A DNA stretch of 64,000 nucleotides. Origin: Myroides profundi. GTDB lineage: Bacteria; Bacteroidota; Bacteroidia; Flavobacteriales; Flavobacteriaceae. How positions within the stretch are numbered: position 1 is the stretch's first letter; each line of letters starts with the position of its first letter. The position numbers and the translations under genes are program-made. The notes beneath the pieces were generated by a model. That model was not told the DNA's origin and did no database searches. It saw only the letters and a list, made by a program, of their open reading frames with translations. Location of the stretch: assembly GCF_000833025.1 (NCBI RefSeq), contig NZ_CP010817.1, forward strand, positions 2,604,001 through 2,668,000. Direction: 5' to 3'. This document shows, one piece after another, positions 44,699 through 53,734 of the stretch.

Positions 44699-44908
44699 TT
44701 ACACCTCCACCACTTCTATAAAGGCAGGGCTACAACCGCCTCCTTTAGAGAAATCAATACCATAGACTCGTCTAAATGCCTCTTGTACCACCTTGCCATT
44801 GTCTAGCCAAGGATGTGCAAATGACACAAAATCAACACTCATCCCTTTTTCGAGGTAAACTTGCTCATTATTATACGTGCGTATCACCGTAGCTTTATAT
44901 CTTGCCAT
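44699..44908 (-). CDS. small protein, DUF6140-like
   Basis: The 69-aa protein (MARYKATVIRTYNNEQVYLE, KGMSVDFVS, VYGIDFSKGGG) matches the pattern of the Bacteroidota DUF6140 family: short, with a strand-rich start and the Y-G-I-D segment. Function unknown. It stands alone. Confidence 0.6.
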   Translation of the reverse strand: MARYKATVIRTYNNEQVYLEKGMSVDFVSFAHPWLDNGKVVQEAFRRVYGIDFSKGGGCSPAFIEVVEV

Positions 44909-45277
44909 AGCTCTAATTTTAAAACTAAGTTAATCCTAACACACTATGTATCATAACAATAAAGTGCCAAACATCACTTTTTTTGAGTGAGAAAATTCAA
45001 ACATTCATTCACTCAAAAAAAGCTCATATTCACCCAATAAAAATATTTTATATCGAAAATCACCTTATGTAATTCTATCCTTATCTATCCCTTTCAATAG
45101 GTGAGTATTGTTCCTTATTAACTCCATTCAAATAAGTACTTGTTCTTCTATTTGATAGTTTTAGAAATTATCATAGCTTTGGAGATTAACCTTAAGACAA
45201 GTTCGCTATATGAGGTATGATACCTACTAACCTAGATATACTACATCATACAAGCTTCTACTACCTAACCATTATAA
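44909..45277. other. divergent intergenic region with a perfect inverted repeat
   Basis: CTTTTTTTGAGTGA (44977-44990) and TCACTCAAAAAAAG (45009-45022) are exact inverse complements with 18 bp between. The T-run inside the 5' arm is wrong for a normal terminator in one direction. No gene lies here. Confidence 0.55.
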
Positions 45278-46129
45278 ATGAAAAAAAACACTACAGCATC
45301 TTCAGTTGCTGCTGCCCTGACCTCTATGATGTGTGTACAAGGGGGAGCATCTGTAGCCAAGCAATTATTTCCTGTAGTTGGAGCTACCGGAACGACCGCT
45401 TTGAGAATAGGCATATCAGCTATATTCCTTAATATTATTAATCGTCCAAAGATTTCGAAGTTCTCTAAAAAAGAATGGTTGTACTGTGGGCTATTTGGAG
45501 GTTCTATCGCCTTGATGAATATGATCTTCTATCTCGCTATACAGCGCATTCCATTAGGACTAGGAGTAACGATAGAGTTTATAGGGCCTTTATTTCTAGC
45601 CCTATTCTTATCTCGAAAAGTATTAGATATCGTATGGGCTTTATTTGCTTGTGCAGGGATCTTATTGATCGTTCCGTGGCAGACTAACAATGTAGATATT
45701 ATAGGACTAGGATTAGCCGCTACAGCAGGTGTATTTTGGGCGTGTTATATCGTGATGGGAAGTAAAGTCTCTAAAGAAATGAATACAAACCATGCAGTAT
45801 CAGTAGGTCTTGTATTCGCTACGTTTATCGTAGTCCCTGTAGCCTTATTTATGGGAGGACTAGAGAAGTTGACCTGGGGTAGCTTAGGACTAGGTGTATT
45901 AGTCGCTATTTTATCTAGTGCCTTACCTTTCTCTTTAGATTTAGTCGCGCTAAAGAAGTTACCAGCGAAGACATTCAGTATCCTTACTAGTTTACAACCT
46001 GCCTTTGCAGCCATGTCAGGTCTTCTATTCTTAAAAGAACACCTCACCATGACACAGTGGATCTCTATAGCCTGTGTGATTACTGCTAGTGTAGGCTCTA
46101 CTATATTTAGCACGAAGAAAGAAGCTTAG
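45278..46129 (+). CDS. EamA/RhtA-like amino-acid or metabolite exporter
   Basis: The 283-aa protein has ten hydrophobic segments in two EamA repeats; GGASVAKQLFPVVGATGTTA and FYLAIQRIPLGLGVTIEFIG (about 88-107) are typical of RhtA, the threonine/homoserine exporter of the DMT family, as is ALPFSLDLVALKKLPAKTFS (about 213-232). It would export hydrophobic or branched amino acids. It is a single gene with its own terminator. Confidence 0.88.
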   Translation: MKKNTTASSVAAALTSMMCVQGGASVAKQLFPVVGATGTTALRIGISAIFLNIINRPKISKFSKKEWLYCGLFGGSIALMNMIFYLAIQRIPLGLGVTIEFIGPLFLALFLSRKVLDIVWALFACAGILLIVPWQTNNVDIIGLGLAATAGVFWACYIVMGSKVSKEMNTNHAVSVGLVFATFIVVPVALFMGGLEKLTWGSLGLGVLVAILSSALPFSLDLVALKKLPAKTFSILTSLQPAFAAMSGLLFLKEHLTMTQWISIACVITASVGSTIFSTKKEA

Positions 46130-46144
46130 TTATTTATATATCCT

Positions 46145-46183
46145 AAAAAGGGTTATTCTCATGATTAGAATAACCCTTTTTTT
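46145..46183 (+). terminator. intrinsic terminator
   Basis: AAAAAGGGTTATTCT / AGAATAACCCTTTTT plus T. Confidence 0.9.
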
Positions 46184-46391
46184 ATACAGAAGTATTTTTA
46201 AACAAATAGGTAAGCATTACTTTTTAATGGCACTGATTGCATACCTATCGGATACTTATCGCATAGTGGTCACATAATTAAGCTATAAAATAATGCGATC
46301 ACTATACTATAATTCTACCATCAGATGCTGAACATTCGGCTCGGTTTTTGATATAAAACACTTATTATCAACCATTAAAACCAACAACATT

Positions 46392-47132
46392 ATGGCTAGA
46401 ATTAATTCCAAAAAACTCCTAGTAGGTATAATAGGACCTATTTATGGAAAAGAACACAGAGGCAAGCAGATATTGCAAACAAGGCCTAATCGTTCAAAAC
46501 AAGACAAATCAAAAAACCACAATGCAAAATTAATGCGAAGTGTATCTCATAACTCTTCCTTTATTCGACAGGTAATCGAGATTCATTTAAACAAAAGACA
46601 TGAGAGCTATATGCATTCTCGTTTTTTAGGGCAACTCATGAGTATCATGCACCAGGAGGATAAGATTGATTTTAAACAAAGGTCGATTTTTTCGGTCAAT
46701 TGTAAAGCACTCGAAGGTTTTGAGTTCAATAGAAAAGCTCTGTTTAAAGACACTTTCCTCGAAAGAATTATTGTACAACACACAGACAAAGAAGTACTGC
46801 CAATACGGATACCTTCTTTTATCCCAAAAGAGCAAGTAGTCTTCCCAAAAGGTTGTACAGATGCACTCCTGCGCATTAGAGCCTTTGCGATACACCCTGA
46901 CAACGACTTATCCAAAGAAGGACCACTTAGAGAGCTAAATATAGAGTTTTCAATACATGATCCTATTGTAAACGAAACTGACTGGTTGTGTAATTGTATT
47001 GATACGGATGAAAAATTTGAACTTTTAGTAGCAGATATCCAGTTCTTTTACCCTATCAATAATACTGCACAAAGGTTAACTTTATATAATACAAAAGAAT
47101 ATAACCCTAGTATGGTTATCTATGCTAAGTAG
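46392..47132 (+). CDS. uncharacterised Bacteroidota protein, 246 aa
   Basis: I do not recognise the domain. The N-terminus (GIIGPIYGKEHRGKQILQTR, then PNRSKQDKSK and SSFIRQVIE) faintly recalls the flavobacterial proteins that start with a glycine-rich GxxGPxxGK segment, lysine-rich stretch and an IR-V-I helix. The C-terminal half is beta-rich (LRIRAFAIHPDNDL, FELLVADIQFFYPI). It has no signal peptide. It stands alone between two terminators, and base composition is ordinary. Confidence 0.6.
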   Translation: MARINSKKLLVGIIGPIYGKEHRGKQILQTRPNRSKQDKSKNHNAKLMRSVSHNSSFIRQVIEIHLNKRHESYMHSRFLGQLMSIMHQEDKIDFKQRSIFSVNCKALEGFEFNRKALFKDTFLERIIVQHTDKEVLPIRIPSFIPKEQVVFPKGCTDALLRIRAFAIHPDNDLSKEGPLRELNIEFSIHDPIVNETDWLCNCIDTDEKFELLVADIQFFYPINNTAQRLTLYNTKEYNPSMVIYAK

Positions 47133-47190
47133 AGGTATTCGTACTTTGGTTTACTGATAAAGAAGATGATACCAAAATACACAGCAAATA

Positions 47191-47221
47191 AAAAGGGAGT
47201 CAATCAATTGACTCCCTTTTC
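47191..47221. terminator. bidirectional terminator between convergent genes
   Basis: AAAAGGGAGTCAAT / ATTGACTCCCTTTT. Confidence 0.88.
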
Positions 47222-47235
47222 TATTTAAAGTATTC

Positions 47236-48363
47236 TTACTTCTTCTCTATCGCAGCACGATAAATATCTTCGTATAGAGGTACTACTTTATCTATACTGA
47301 ATTTCTTCGCTACTTCTCTTGCGCGTTCTTTAAAACCACATAGCGTATCTTGATCTTTTACGATCTTCAATGCATTCGCTACCATATCCTCTACATCCCC
47401 TACATCGCTCAGGTACCCTGATACTCCATGCTCATTCACCTCAGGAAGACCTCCCGTATTACTAGAGATAACTGGTACTCCCATCGCCATCGCTTCTAAA
47501 GCTGCTAGACCGAAGCTCTCTGTCTCTGATGGCAATAAGAATAAATCAGAATAAGACAAGATATGCTCTATCTCATTACTATTCCCAAAGAAGATAATCT
47601 TATCATAGATTCCCAATTCTAATGCTTGGCGCTCTGCGCGTTCTTTCTCAGGTCCATCTCCTACTAACATCAGTTTGGCAGGTCTTTCTTTTTGGATTCC
47701 ATAAAAGATAGAGACTACATCTTCGATGCGTTTCACCTTTCTGAAGTTACTGATATGCGTTACGATCACCTCATCTTTACCCGCCATAGCACTACGCTTA
47801 CACGGTGTGTCTTCACAGTCTAATTCTTTTACCTCTATAAAGTTAGGAATGACATGAATCTCCTTTTCAGTACCAAATAGGCAATGAGTAGATTCTTTTA
47901 AAGATTGAGATACAGAAGTCACATAATCAGAATTATTGATACTAAAGCTCACTGCAGTCTTATAGTTCGGGTGATTTCCTACTAAAGTAATATCTGTACC
48001 ATGTAGTGTTGTAATCATTGGTAGATTAATCCCTTGTTCTTTCAACATCTGCTTCGCCATATATCCTGCATAAGCATGAGGAATAGCATAGTGTACATGC
48101 AGTACATCGATCTTGAATAGTTTCACCATATCCACTAATTTACTTGACAAGGCAAGTTCATAAGGCTGATAATGGAACAATGGATACTCAGGAACATTTA
48201 CTTCGTGATAAAATATATTAGGATTTAGCAAGGCTAAACGCACTGGTTGGCTATAAGTAATAAAATGCACTTCGTGATTTCTTTTCGCTAATTCCAACCC
48301 TAATTCTGTGGCTACTACACCACTACCTCCAAAGGTTGGATAGCATACGATGGCTATTTTCAT
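47236..48363 (-). CDS. bshA: N-acetyl-alpha-D-glucosaminyl L-malate synthase
   Basis: The 375-aa GT4 glycosyltransferase makes the first bacillithiol intermediate from UDP-GlcNAc and malate. PTFGGSGVVATELGLELAKR (9-28), TLHGTDITLVGNHPNYK and SVSQSLKEST are characteristic of BshA, and ETESFGLAALEAMAMGVPVI (about 281-300) holds the E-x7-E motif. Bacillithiol is known in Bacteroidetes. bshB and bshC are not in the window. Confidence 0.95.
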   Translation of the reverse strand: MKIAIVCYPTFGGSGVVATELGLELAKRNHEVHFITYSQPVRLALLNPNIFYHEVNVPEYPLFHYQPYELALSSKLVDMVKLFKIDVLHVHYAIPHAYAGYMAKQMLKEQGINLPMITTLHGTDITLVGNHPNYKTAVSFSINNSDYVTSVSQSLKESTHCLFGTEKEIHVIPNFIEVKELDCEDTPCKRSAMAGKDEVIVTHISNFRKVKRIEDVVSIFYGIQKERPAKLMLVGDGPEKERAERQALELGIYDKIIFFGNSNEIEHILSYSDLFLLPSETESFGLAALEAMAMGVPVISSNTGGLPEVNEHGVSGYLSDVGDVEDMVANALKIVKDQDTLCGFKERAREVAKKFSIDKVVPLYEDIYRAAIEKK

Positions 48364-48567
48364 ATAATTAATGCTTGTTTTTTAGAATGCTTAAAGATAA
48401 TTCTATTATTAATAACATCTCTTGTTTTAACTTTCAACTTTGTGCTATGCCGTCTTTTTTAACACTACACCATTGTAACACACTGTTTTTATCTGTTTTA
48501 TTTTAACAAAAACACTATTTTTGTTAAGCTATAAGACGCATAAAATAACGCTCATAAAAAGTAAAAA

Positions 48568-49212
48568 ATGACAAAAGAAGAATACCAACAAAAATACAAT
48601 GAAGAAGATGCAGTGGGATGGGACGCTATCTCTGATCACTTAGCAAAACAATATGGAGAACAAGAACCTCAGCATTTCGGCAATGCATTACCTTACTCTT
48701 TAGGTGGAGAAAACCCTCTAGATGGATTAAGTGTATATAATAGTGATCAGCAAACAGACCACTTCCATATCGTTACCTATGGATTCTCTGACTTGTATTA
48801 TAATGACGAGGCTGTAGACAATGACTTTAGTGGATATGGTTTTGAATTGACGATGCGTCTAAAAAAACAAGGGGATGAAAACTTTCATTGGGCGATGAAC
48901 CTTATGAACAACTTGGCTAAATATGTATTTAACTCAGGAAAATGGTTTGAAGAGTTTCACTTTATTCCTACTAATAGCCCTATTCGTTTGGATTACGATA
49001 CAGATTTAGTAGCCATCGCTTTTGCATTAGACCCTGAATTAGGCTCTTTAGACACTCCTAATGGACGTATAGACTTCTTACAGATGGTCGGTATTACCCA
49101 GAAAGAGTATGATGCCTTACTAGAAAACCCTAAGACTTCTGAGACAGAGAAACTACTTGAACAATTGCGCCAAGACAATCCTTTGTTGATTACAGATCTT
49201 GATAGAAAGTAG
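48568..49212 (+). CDS. suppressor-of-fused (SUFU) domain protein
   Basis: The 214-aa protein fits the SUFU family: GWDAISDHLAKQYGEQEPQH, DGLSVYNSDQQTDHFHIVTY and GYGFELTMRLKK. Bacterial SUFU-domain proteins often act as immunity proteins for polymorphic toxins, but many are stand-alone, like this one; no toxin gene is adjacent. The frame is followed by a perfect hairpin at 49224-49254. Confidence 0.85.
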   Translation: MTKEEYQQKYNEEDAVGWDAISDHLAKQYGEQEPQHFGNALPYSLGGENPLDGLSVYNSDQQTDHFHIVTYGFSDLYYNDEAVDNDFSGYGFELTMRLKKQGDENFHWAMNLMNNLAKYVFNSGKWFEEFHFIPTNSPIRLDYDTDLVAIAFALDPELGSLDTPNGRIDFLQMVGITQKEYDALLENPKTSETEKLLEQLRQDNPLLITDLDRK

Positions 49213-49223
49213 TTTATGGTGGA

Positions 49224-49254
49224 CAGTTTACGGTTCACAGTGAACCGTAAACTG
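49224..49254. repeat. perfect 15-bp inverted repeat
   Basis: CAGTTTACGGTTCAC and GTGAACCGTAAACTG around one base. It lies 11 bp after the SUFU gene; no T-run follows, so it may be a RNA-stabilising hairpin or an uncommon terminator. Confidence 0.75.
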
Positions 49255-49256
49255 CT

Positions 49257-49361
49257 GCGCGAAGTCGGGAGACTTCGCGCAAATACCTATATATTTTATC
49301 CTATTCAAAATACAATTAATTGACATGTTTTTCGGGACACGGATGATAATCAGTCTCTACA
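49257..49361. repeat. composite palindromic repeat, unit A
   Basis: It starts with GCGCGAAGTC-GGGA-GACTTCGCGC (49257-49280), continues AAATACCTATATA and TTAATTGACATGTTTT, and ends CACGGATGATAATCAGTCTC. It recurs as unit B after 132 bp. Confidence 0.85.
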
Positions 49362-49389
49362 TTGATTGTGTTATACGTTTATCCCAGCT

Positions 49390-49491
49390 GTTCGAAGTCT
49401 CCTGACTTCACGCAAATACCTATATACTTTATCCTATTCAAAACACAATTAATTGACATGTTTTGGGGGCACGGATGATAATCAGTCTCTA
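49390..49491. repeat. composite palindromic repeat, unit B
   Basis: The same order of words as unit A with GAAGTC-TCCT-GACTTC and CACGGATGATAATCAGTCTC. The arm sequences have changed (GCGC lost, loop changed) while the flanking words are kept. The intergenic stretch holds no gene. Confidence 0.85.
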
Positions 49492-49535
49492 CTGTATTCG
49501 CAATGATGATTTTTAATTTAAAATTCTTAATTAAA

Positions 49536-49925
49536 TTACACCCAACGCTCTATTAAGTTATACCATATTGCTTGTTGATCTTTTAACGTAAACACTGCTG
49601 AGGACTCTCTCTCTGTTCTGATACCCTCTGTCTGTTGTATTTCGATATACTCTACGATGATATGGCTAAAAGTAGCATATCCTTTTAGCTCTTTTACCTC
49701 TACTTGTCTAGTCGGAAACTTACCGTATACAGTAGGTAGCCATTGTGTAAAAGCATCATAACTAACCGAGTTACCGTCTCCATTCGTCATCTTAAACGAA
49801 GGATCAAATGTATTCACGATAGCTTTATATAGCACTTCTTTATTAGATGCTGTACCATTAAACCAAGTCTGTATATTGATATGAAAGTCTATTACCTGTT
49901 GTTTTCCTAATTCTAAATTACTCAT
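49536..49925 (-). CDS. NTF2-like / SnoaL-type protein
   Basis: The 129-aa protein is one cone-shaped NTF2-like domain: HINIQTWFNGTASNKEVLYK at the start, FDPSFKMTNGDGNSVSYD in the middle and EYIEIQQTEGIRTERESSAV near the end. The activity is unknown. It is 5 bp after the MFS gene, so it belongs to that unit. Confidence 0.8.
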   Translation of the reverse strand: MSNLELGKQQVIDFHINIQTWFNGTASNKEVLYKAIVNTFDPSFKMTNGDGNSVSYDAFTQWLPTVYGKFPTRQVEVKELKGYATFSHIIVEYIEIQQTEGIRTERESSAVFTLKDQQAIWYNLIERWV

Positions 49926-49930
49926 CTTAT

Positions 49931-51301
49931 TTATTTTTGTTTATTGATTTGAGCATAAAAACCTATGCTGATTAATTGTACTAACCCTATTACTGCTATT
50001 GCTATCCCAAAGGCTTTAGGATAGTCTAAAGTACTACTTAAACTAAAGAATATAGTACCTATCACCGCTCCTCCTAATACACTTCCTACTTGTATCGTAG
50101 TACTCACGATACCTGATGCTTGTCCTACTTGATCTACTGCTATGGACTTAATACTCTCTTTCATCATCACAGGCATTAACAGCCCGTGTCCAAGTCCTGC
50201 TGATAAAAATAGGCAATGCATGAATGCATTCGGTGTACCGTATTGACTAAATAATATACCTAACCCTACGAAAGAAATTAATAATAACAATAGTCCTGAT
50301 CTTATCCAAAAAGAAGCTTGTTTATCTACCTTCGCAAATAAGATAGGCCCTAAAAAGAAACCTATTCCATAAGGCAAAACAGCCATACCAGCTATTAATA
50401 CATCCCACCCTAGATAAGACTGTAAATAGTAGGGATAGCAGATGAATAGCCCTGCTGTAAAATTATAAAACAAGATGATAGGCAGGTTATAAGCAAAGGA
50501 TTTATTACCAAATAAGGAGATGGATAACAAGACAGGTTTTTGGCGCTGCTCTCTATATTGTTCATACTTCACAAAGCTAATAGCAAGTGCTATACTACCT
50601 CCTATAACAGCAAATATCCACCACGCCCAATCATAAGTTCTCCCATAAATCAATGGAGTGATAAAACAAAGTAACGCACTAATCACAAGGACTACACCTA
50701 CGCAGTCTAACTTCTGTTTTTGTATTTTCTCCTTAGGCATAGTAGTATAAATACCGTATAGACATATAGCTACCACTGGTACATTAACCAAAAAGATAAT
50801 CTCCCACGTTAGATTCCACAAATGAATATTTAATAGTACACCGCCTAATAACTGTCCTACTATAGCTGCTAAGCCAAATACAGAACCAAAAAGTCCTAAA
50901 GCCTTTGCTCGTTCTGATTCGTCAAAAAGGATGCGAATAGATGCTAATACTTGCGGAGCTAATAAAGAGGCTCCTATTCCTTGCAAAAAACGAGAGAAAA
51001 TCAACATCTGTACAGAAGGAGAAAATGCACACGCCAAAGAGGAGATTAAGAATATCCACAACCCTGTCGTAAAGATAGTTCTCCTACCATATATATCGCC
51101 AAGCTTTCCACTACAGACTACCAGAGCAGCATACGTAAGTCCGTATATCGCAATGACCATCTGCAATTGATTTTCTGTTGCATGAAACGATTCTTTAATA
51201 GCAGGCAGTGCCATATTGACAATAAAATAATCTAAAGGGGATAGAAAAGCTCCTATAACTAAATAGCGTAGAATAGTCCACCTATTTTTATATTCATTCA
51301 T
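49931..51301 (-). CDS. MFS transporter, DHA2 family
   Basis: I use the ATG at 51301 (MNEYKNRWTILRYLVIGAFL, 456 aa). Helices pack as in a 14-helix DHA2 pump: FLSPLDYFIVNMALPAIKES (about 19-38), the motif A loop GKLGDIYGRRT (about 66-76), and QGIGASLLAPQVLASIRILF. It is divergent from an AraC regulator gene and is followed by an NTF2-like gene. Likely exports drugs or metabolites; substrate unknown. Confidence 0.88.
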   Translation of the reverse strand: MNEYKNRWTILRYLVIGAFLSPLDYFIVNMALPAIKESFHATENQLQMVIAIYGLTYAALVVCSGKLGDIYGRRTIFTTGLWIFLISSLACAFSPSVQMLIFSRFLQGIGASLLAPQVLASIRILFDESERAKALGLFGSVFGLAAIVGQLLGGVLLNIHLWNLTWEIIFLVNVPVVAICLYGIYTTMPKEKIQKQKLDCVGVVLVISALLCFITPLIYGRTYDWAWWIFAVIGGSIALAISFVKYEQYREQRQKPVLLSISLFGNKSFAYNLPIILFYNFTAGLFICYPYYLQSYLGWDVLIAGMAVLPYGIGFFLGPILFAKVDKQASFWIRSGLLLLLISFVGLGILFSQYGTPNAFMHCLFLSAGLGHGLLMPVMMKESIKSIAVDQVGQASGIVSTTIQVGSVLGGAVIGTIFFSLSSTLDYPKAFGIAIAVIGLVQLISIGFYAQINKQK

Positions 51302-51384
51302 ATTGTTTATTTTTATTCCTTTGCAAAGGAAACACCCTAGATACAAATTATCTTGTACTTTAAAAGGTTTTTACAGTAAACAAT

Positions 51385-52242
51385 ATGACTTCTAAAAACA
51401 CCTTCGATCCTATTCATATCACAGAACATCTACTGATAGATGATGTTTTTAGTATACAACCAAAAGCGCATCTCACTATCGTGTATATACAAAAGGGAAA
51501 AGGGATGAGTCGATATGAAGATCATAAAGTCCCTTTTAAAAAGGGAAAGTTGTTTATTATTCCTTTTGATACACCGTATTCTTTTGAAAGTAAAGATGGT
51601 CAAATCCTTGTGATAGAATGTCCTCAGAGCTTTATCACTCAGATTCGCACAGAGGCAGATCGCATAGAGACTTGTGATAATATCAATAAGCTGACCTATA
51701 TCACACATAACTACCATACTAAAGCGGGATGTGTGTTTCAGTCTGAAGAAGATGCTGTATTTGCAGAACAGTTATTGCTCAGTATTCAACGAGAGCACAA
51801 TAACCATACACAAGATTATTTAATCATAAGACAATGCATTTCTATCCTACTCAACCTTGTGGCTCGTAACCTTATTCTACACGATTATGAGCAAGTCAAT
51901 GAGAATAGAAAGGCACAAGATATTATGAAAATAATCACTTATATTCAGCAACACATTGGGCATAAGGAGAAGTTGACTCTAGAGGCGTTAGCCAGTGAAT
52001 TTAGTATTTCTAAAAACTATCTGGGTGAATATTTTAAGAAACAGACAGGGATATCACTACAAGACTATATATTAGATTACAAGCTAAAGTTAGTAGAAAC
52101 TAGGCTTAAGTACAGCAATACCAGATTAAAGGAAATAGCCTTTGAACTAGGCTTTAACGATGAAAGTCATTTGTCTAAATTGTTTAAAAAATATAAACAA
52201 ATGACTCCCTCGCAATATAAAAAAGAACACCAAAAAATATAA
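51385..52242 (+). CDS. AraC family transcriptional regulator
   Basis: The 285-aa protein has an N-terminal cupin-like sensor (LTIVYIQKGKGMSRYEDHKV) and a C-terminal double HTH (LTLEALASEFSISKNYLGEY, LKEIAFELGFNDESHLSKLF and MTPSQYKKEHQK). It is divergent from the MFS gene with 83 bp between ATGs, so it probably controls it. Its 3' end has decayed copies at 53.1-53.5 and 54.1 kb. Confidence 0.92.
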   Translation: MTSKNTFDPIHITEHLLIDDVFSIQPKAHLTIVYIQKGKGMSRYEDHKVPFKKGKLFIIPFDTPYSFESKDGQILVIECPQSFITQIRTEADRIETCDNINKLTYITHNYHTKAGCVFQSEEDAVFAEQLLLSIQREHNNHTQDYLIIRQCISILLNLVARNLILHDYEQVNENRKAQDIMKIITYIQQHIGHKEKLTLEALASEFSISKNYLGEYFKKQTGISLQDYILDYKLKLVETRLKYSNTRLKEIAFELGFNDESHLSKLFKKYKQMTPSQYKKEHQKI

Positions 52243-52250
52243 TATACTTC

Positions 52251-53063
52251 TTACCAAACTAAATCAGTTAAATCGGTATTATAAATATCCAAAACGCTTA
52301 CAGAAGAGTTGTGAAACTGTTCTTTTATCAAAGATTGATACTCTTCTATTTTAGAGTTCTCTCTTAACACTAATAAAGATTCGTTGTAACCAAAAGTATA
52401 CACAGCTTCTTTTGTTTTATCACTATATTCTTTTTTTATTTCAATAGATTGACCATTTAATGTTGCATTAATGTTATAAACACTTAACTCCTGATCTTTT
52501 AAATAATCTCTCAAATCTTCAAAATTAGGAATATCTTCTATCCACTCTCCTGTATATTCTATCCCCAATACTTCACTTAGTTTATTCTCTTGTTCAGGGC
52601 GTAAAATGAAGTGAACTCTTAAAGCTTTTTTATCATTACTTAATTTACATAAACTATCATCCTTCAAATTGTTTAAACATCTCTCCAATAGATCATCGAA
52701 AGTAAAACCAGTTTCTTCTATTTCATCATCTACCCAATTATAAACTGTTCGATCATCTGTATCATCTGTACGTAACAACCAAAAGTCTTCACCTCCATTA
52801 TCCCCTATCATCACATAGTTCTCTTCTACTTCACCTAAATACCCGTTCTGTTCTATCCATTCGTTCTTATTGATGAATAGCCCTTCTATAACATCTTGAT
52901 AGATACCTATCGTTAACAAGAACTCTCTGTAGTAAGGTGGTAATGATTTTGAAATACTTGACTCCAAATCCATTACTTCTTCCTCTTTTAAGGCTTTATA
53001 AAACAAATAGTTATCAAAAGGTAATGTCTCTTTTAAAAATAGTTGATAATTAATAGTTTCCAT
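52251..53063 (-). CDS. SMI1/KNR4 (SUKH) family protein
   Basis: The 270-aa protein has an N-terminal SUKH domain (about 15-140: LESSISKSLPPYYREFLLTI, YVMIGDNGGEDFWLLRTDDT, VYNWVDDEIEETGFTFDD) and an unrecognised C-terminal half. SUKH proteins are common immunity proteins for polymorphic or contact-dependent toxins, but no toxin gene lies beside it. It is convergent with the AraC gene. It may be an orphan immunity gene of an island that also holds two TA modules (53.4-55.2 kb). Confidence 0.82.
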   Translation of the reverse strand: METINYQLFLKETLPFDNYLFYKALKEEEVMDLESSISKSLPPYYREFLLTIGIYQDVIEGLFINKNEWIEQNGYLGEVEENYVMIGDNGGEDFWLLRTDDTDDRTVYNWVDDEIEETGFTFDDLLERCLNNLKDDSLCKLSNDKKALRVHFILRPEQENKLSEVLGIEYTGEWIEDIPNFEDLRDYLKDQELSVYNINATLNGQSIEIKKEYSDKTKEAVYTFGYNESLLVLRENSKIEEYQSLIKEQFHNSSVSVLDIYNTDLTDLVW

Positions 53064-53140
53064 ATTATTTTGTTTAGCATGATGAGCAAAAATAACTAAA
53101 ATTAGAAAACATGTTTACCCCTAAAAACAGCCATTTATCT

Positions 53141-53178
53141 TATAAAAAAGCTAAAGTTAGTTAGGAAACTTAAATTCA
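53141..53178 (+). repeat. 38-bp direct repeat, copy 1 (AraC-derived)
   Basis: It is identical over 38 bp to 54065-54102 and resembles the AraC gene around 52079-52110 (GCTAAAGTTAGT, CTTAA). It leads into the MITE-like element. Confidence 0.75.
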
Positions 53179-53181
53179 TAG

Positions 53182-53343
53182 TTTAACCCACATTACGCAT
53201 TAGCCAAATACTACAAAGCAATTCTACTTCATAGTTCTTTCATTAGCTCTAAAACCATACTATAGTATGCTTTTATCACTAATTCAGACCTATTTTGTTT
53301 AATTACTTTTCGTTTATATGTCTATTGCATAATCTGGGTTTAA
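53182..53343 (-). mobile_element. TTAA-flanked MITE-like element, copy 3, inside an AraC relic
   Basis: TTAA at 53183-53186 and at 53340-53343 enclose 153 bp. The palindrome CATACTATAGTATG is at 53256-53269. The DNA to the right (TTAAAGGAAATAGCC) matches the AraC gene from 52126, where the same TTAA stands without an element, so the element sits exactly at a TTAA site of a decayed AraC copy. Confidence 0.8.
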
Positions 53344-53468
53344 AGGAAATAGCCTTTGAATTAGGCTTTAAAGATGATAGTCATTTGACTAAATTGTTTA
53401 AAAAGTATAAACAAATAACTCTCTCGCAGTATAGAGAAAATTTTAAGAATATCTATTTATCAAAATAA
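53340..53468 (+). pseudogene. relic of an AraC gene 3' end
   Basis: The frame LKEIAFELGFKDDSHLTKLF followed by KKYKQITLSQYREN matches the last 40 residues of the AraC regulator at 51385-52242; the DNA is about 90% identical over the first 95 bp (52126-52220). The upstream part is cut by the MITE-like element and beyond that only a short stretch (53150-53178) remains. It overlaps the end of the toxin gene. Confidence 0.8.
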
Positions 53469-53734
53469 TGACCCTTTGCAGAAACAATCATTACAATGAC
53501 ACTTAACTCATCAATTTTATAAATTATTCTATCTTTAGAATTAAGCCGTCTAGACCAAAAACCACTTAGTTCATGTTTTAATTTTTCAGGATTACCGATA
53601 CCTACTTCAGGATTACTCTGTAACTCTTCAAAAATATTCTCGATTTTTGTTATATCACTCTTGTTACCAGATCTTTTGATTAACAATAGATGTTTTTGGG
53701 CTTCTTTACCAATAATTAACTTATATCTGCCCAT
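53453..53734 (-). CDS. YoeB/Txe-type toxin
   Basis: The 93-aa protein has a RelE/YoeB fold: YKLIIGKEAQKHLLLIKRSG, NPEVGIGNPEKLKHELSGFW, RRLNSKDRIIYKIDE and the C-terminal KGHYFDK with the His and Tyr of the active site. Txe/YoeB toxins cut mRNA in the ribosome. It is 19 bp overlapped by the antitoxin gene, the usual order (antitoxin first). Confidence 0.92.
   Translation of the reverse strand: MGRYKLIIGKEAQKHLLLIKRSGNKSDITKIENIFEELQSNPEVGIGNPEKLKHELSGFWSRRLNSKDRIIYKIDELSVIVMIVSAKGHYFDK

Noticed and set aside
46607..46915. Two antisense frames in the 246-aa gene
   Set aside because: They are shadows of the plus-strand gene, which spans the whole space between two terminators.
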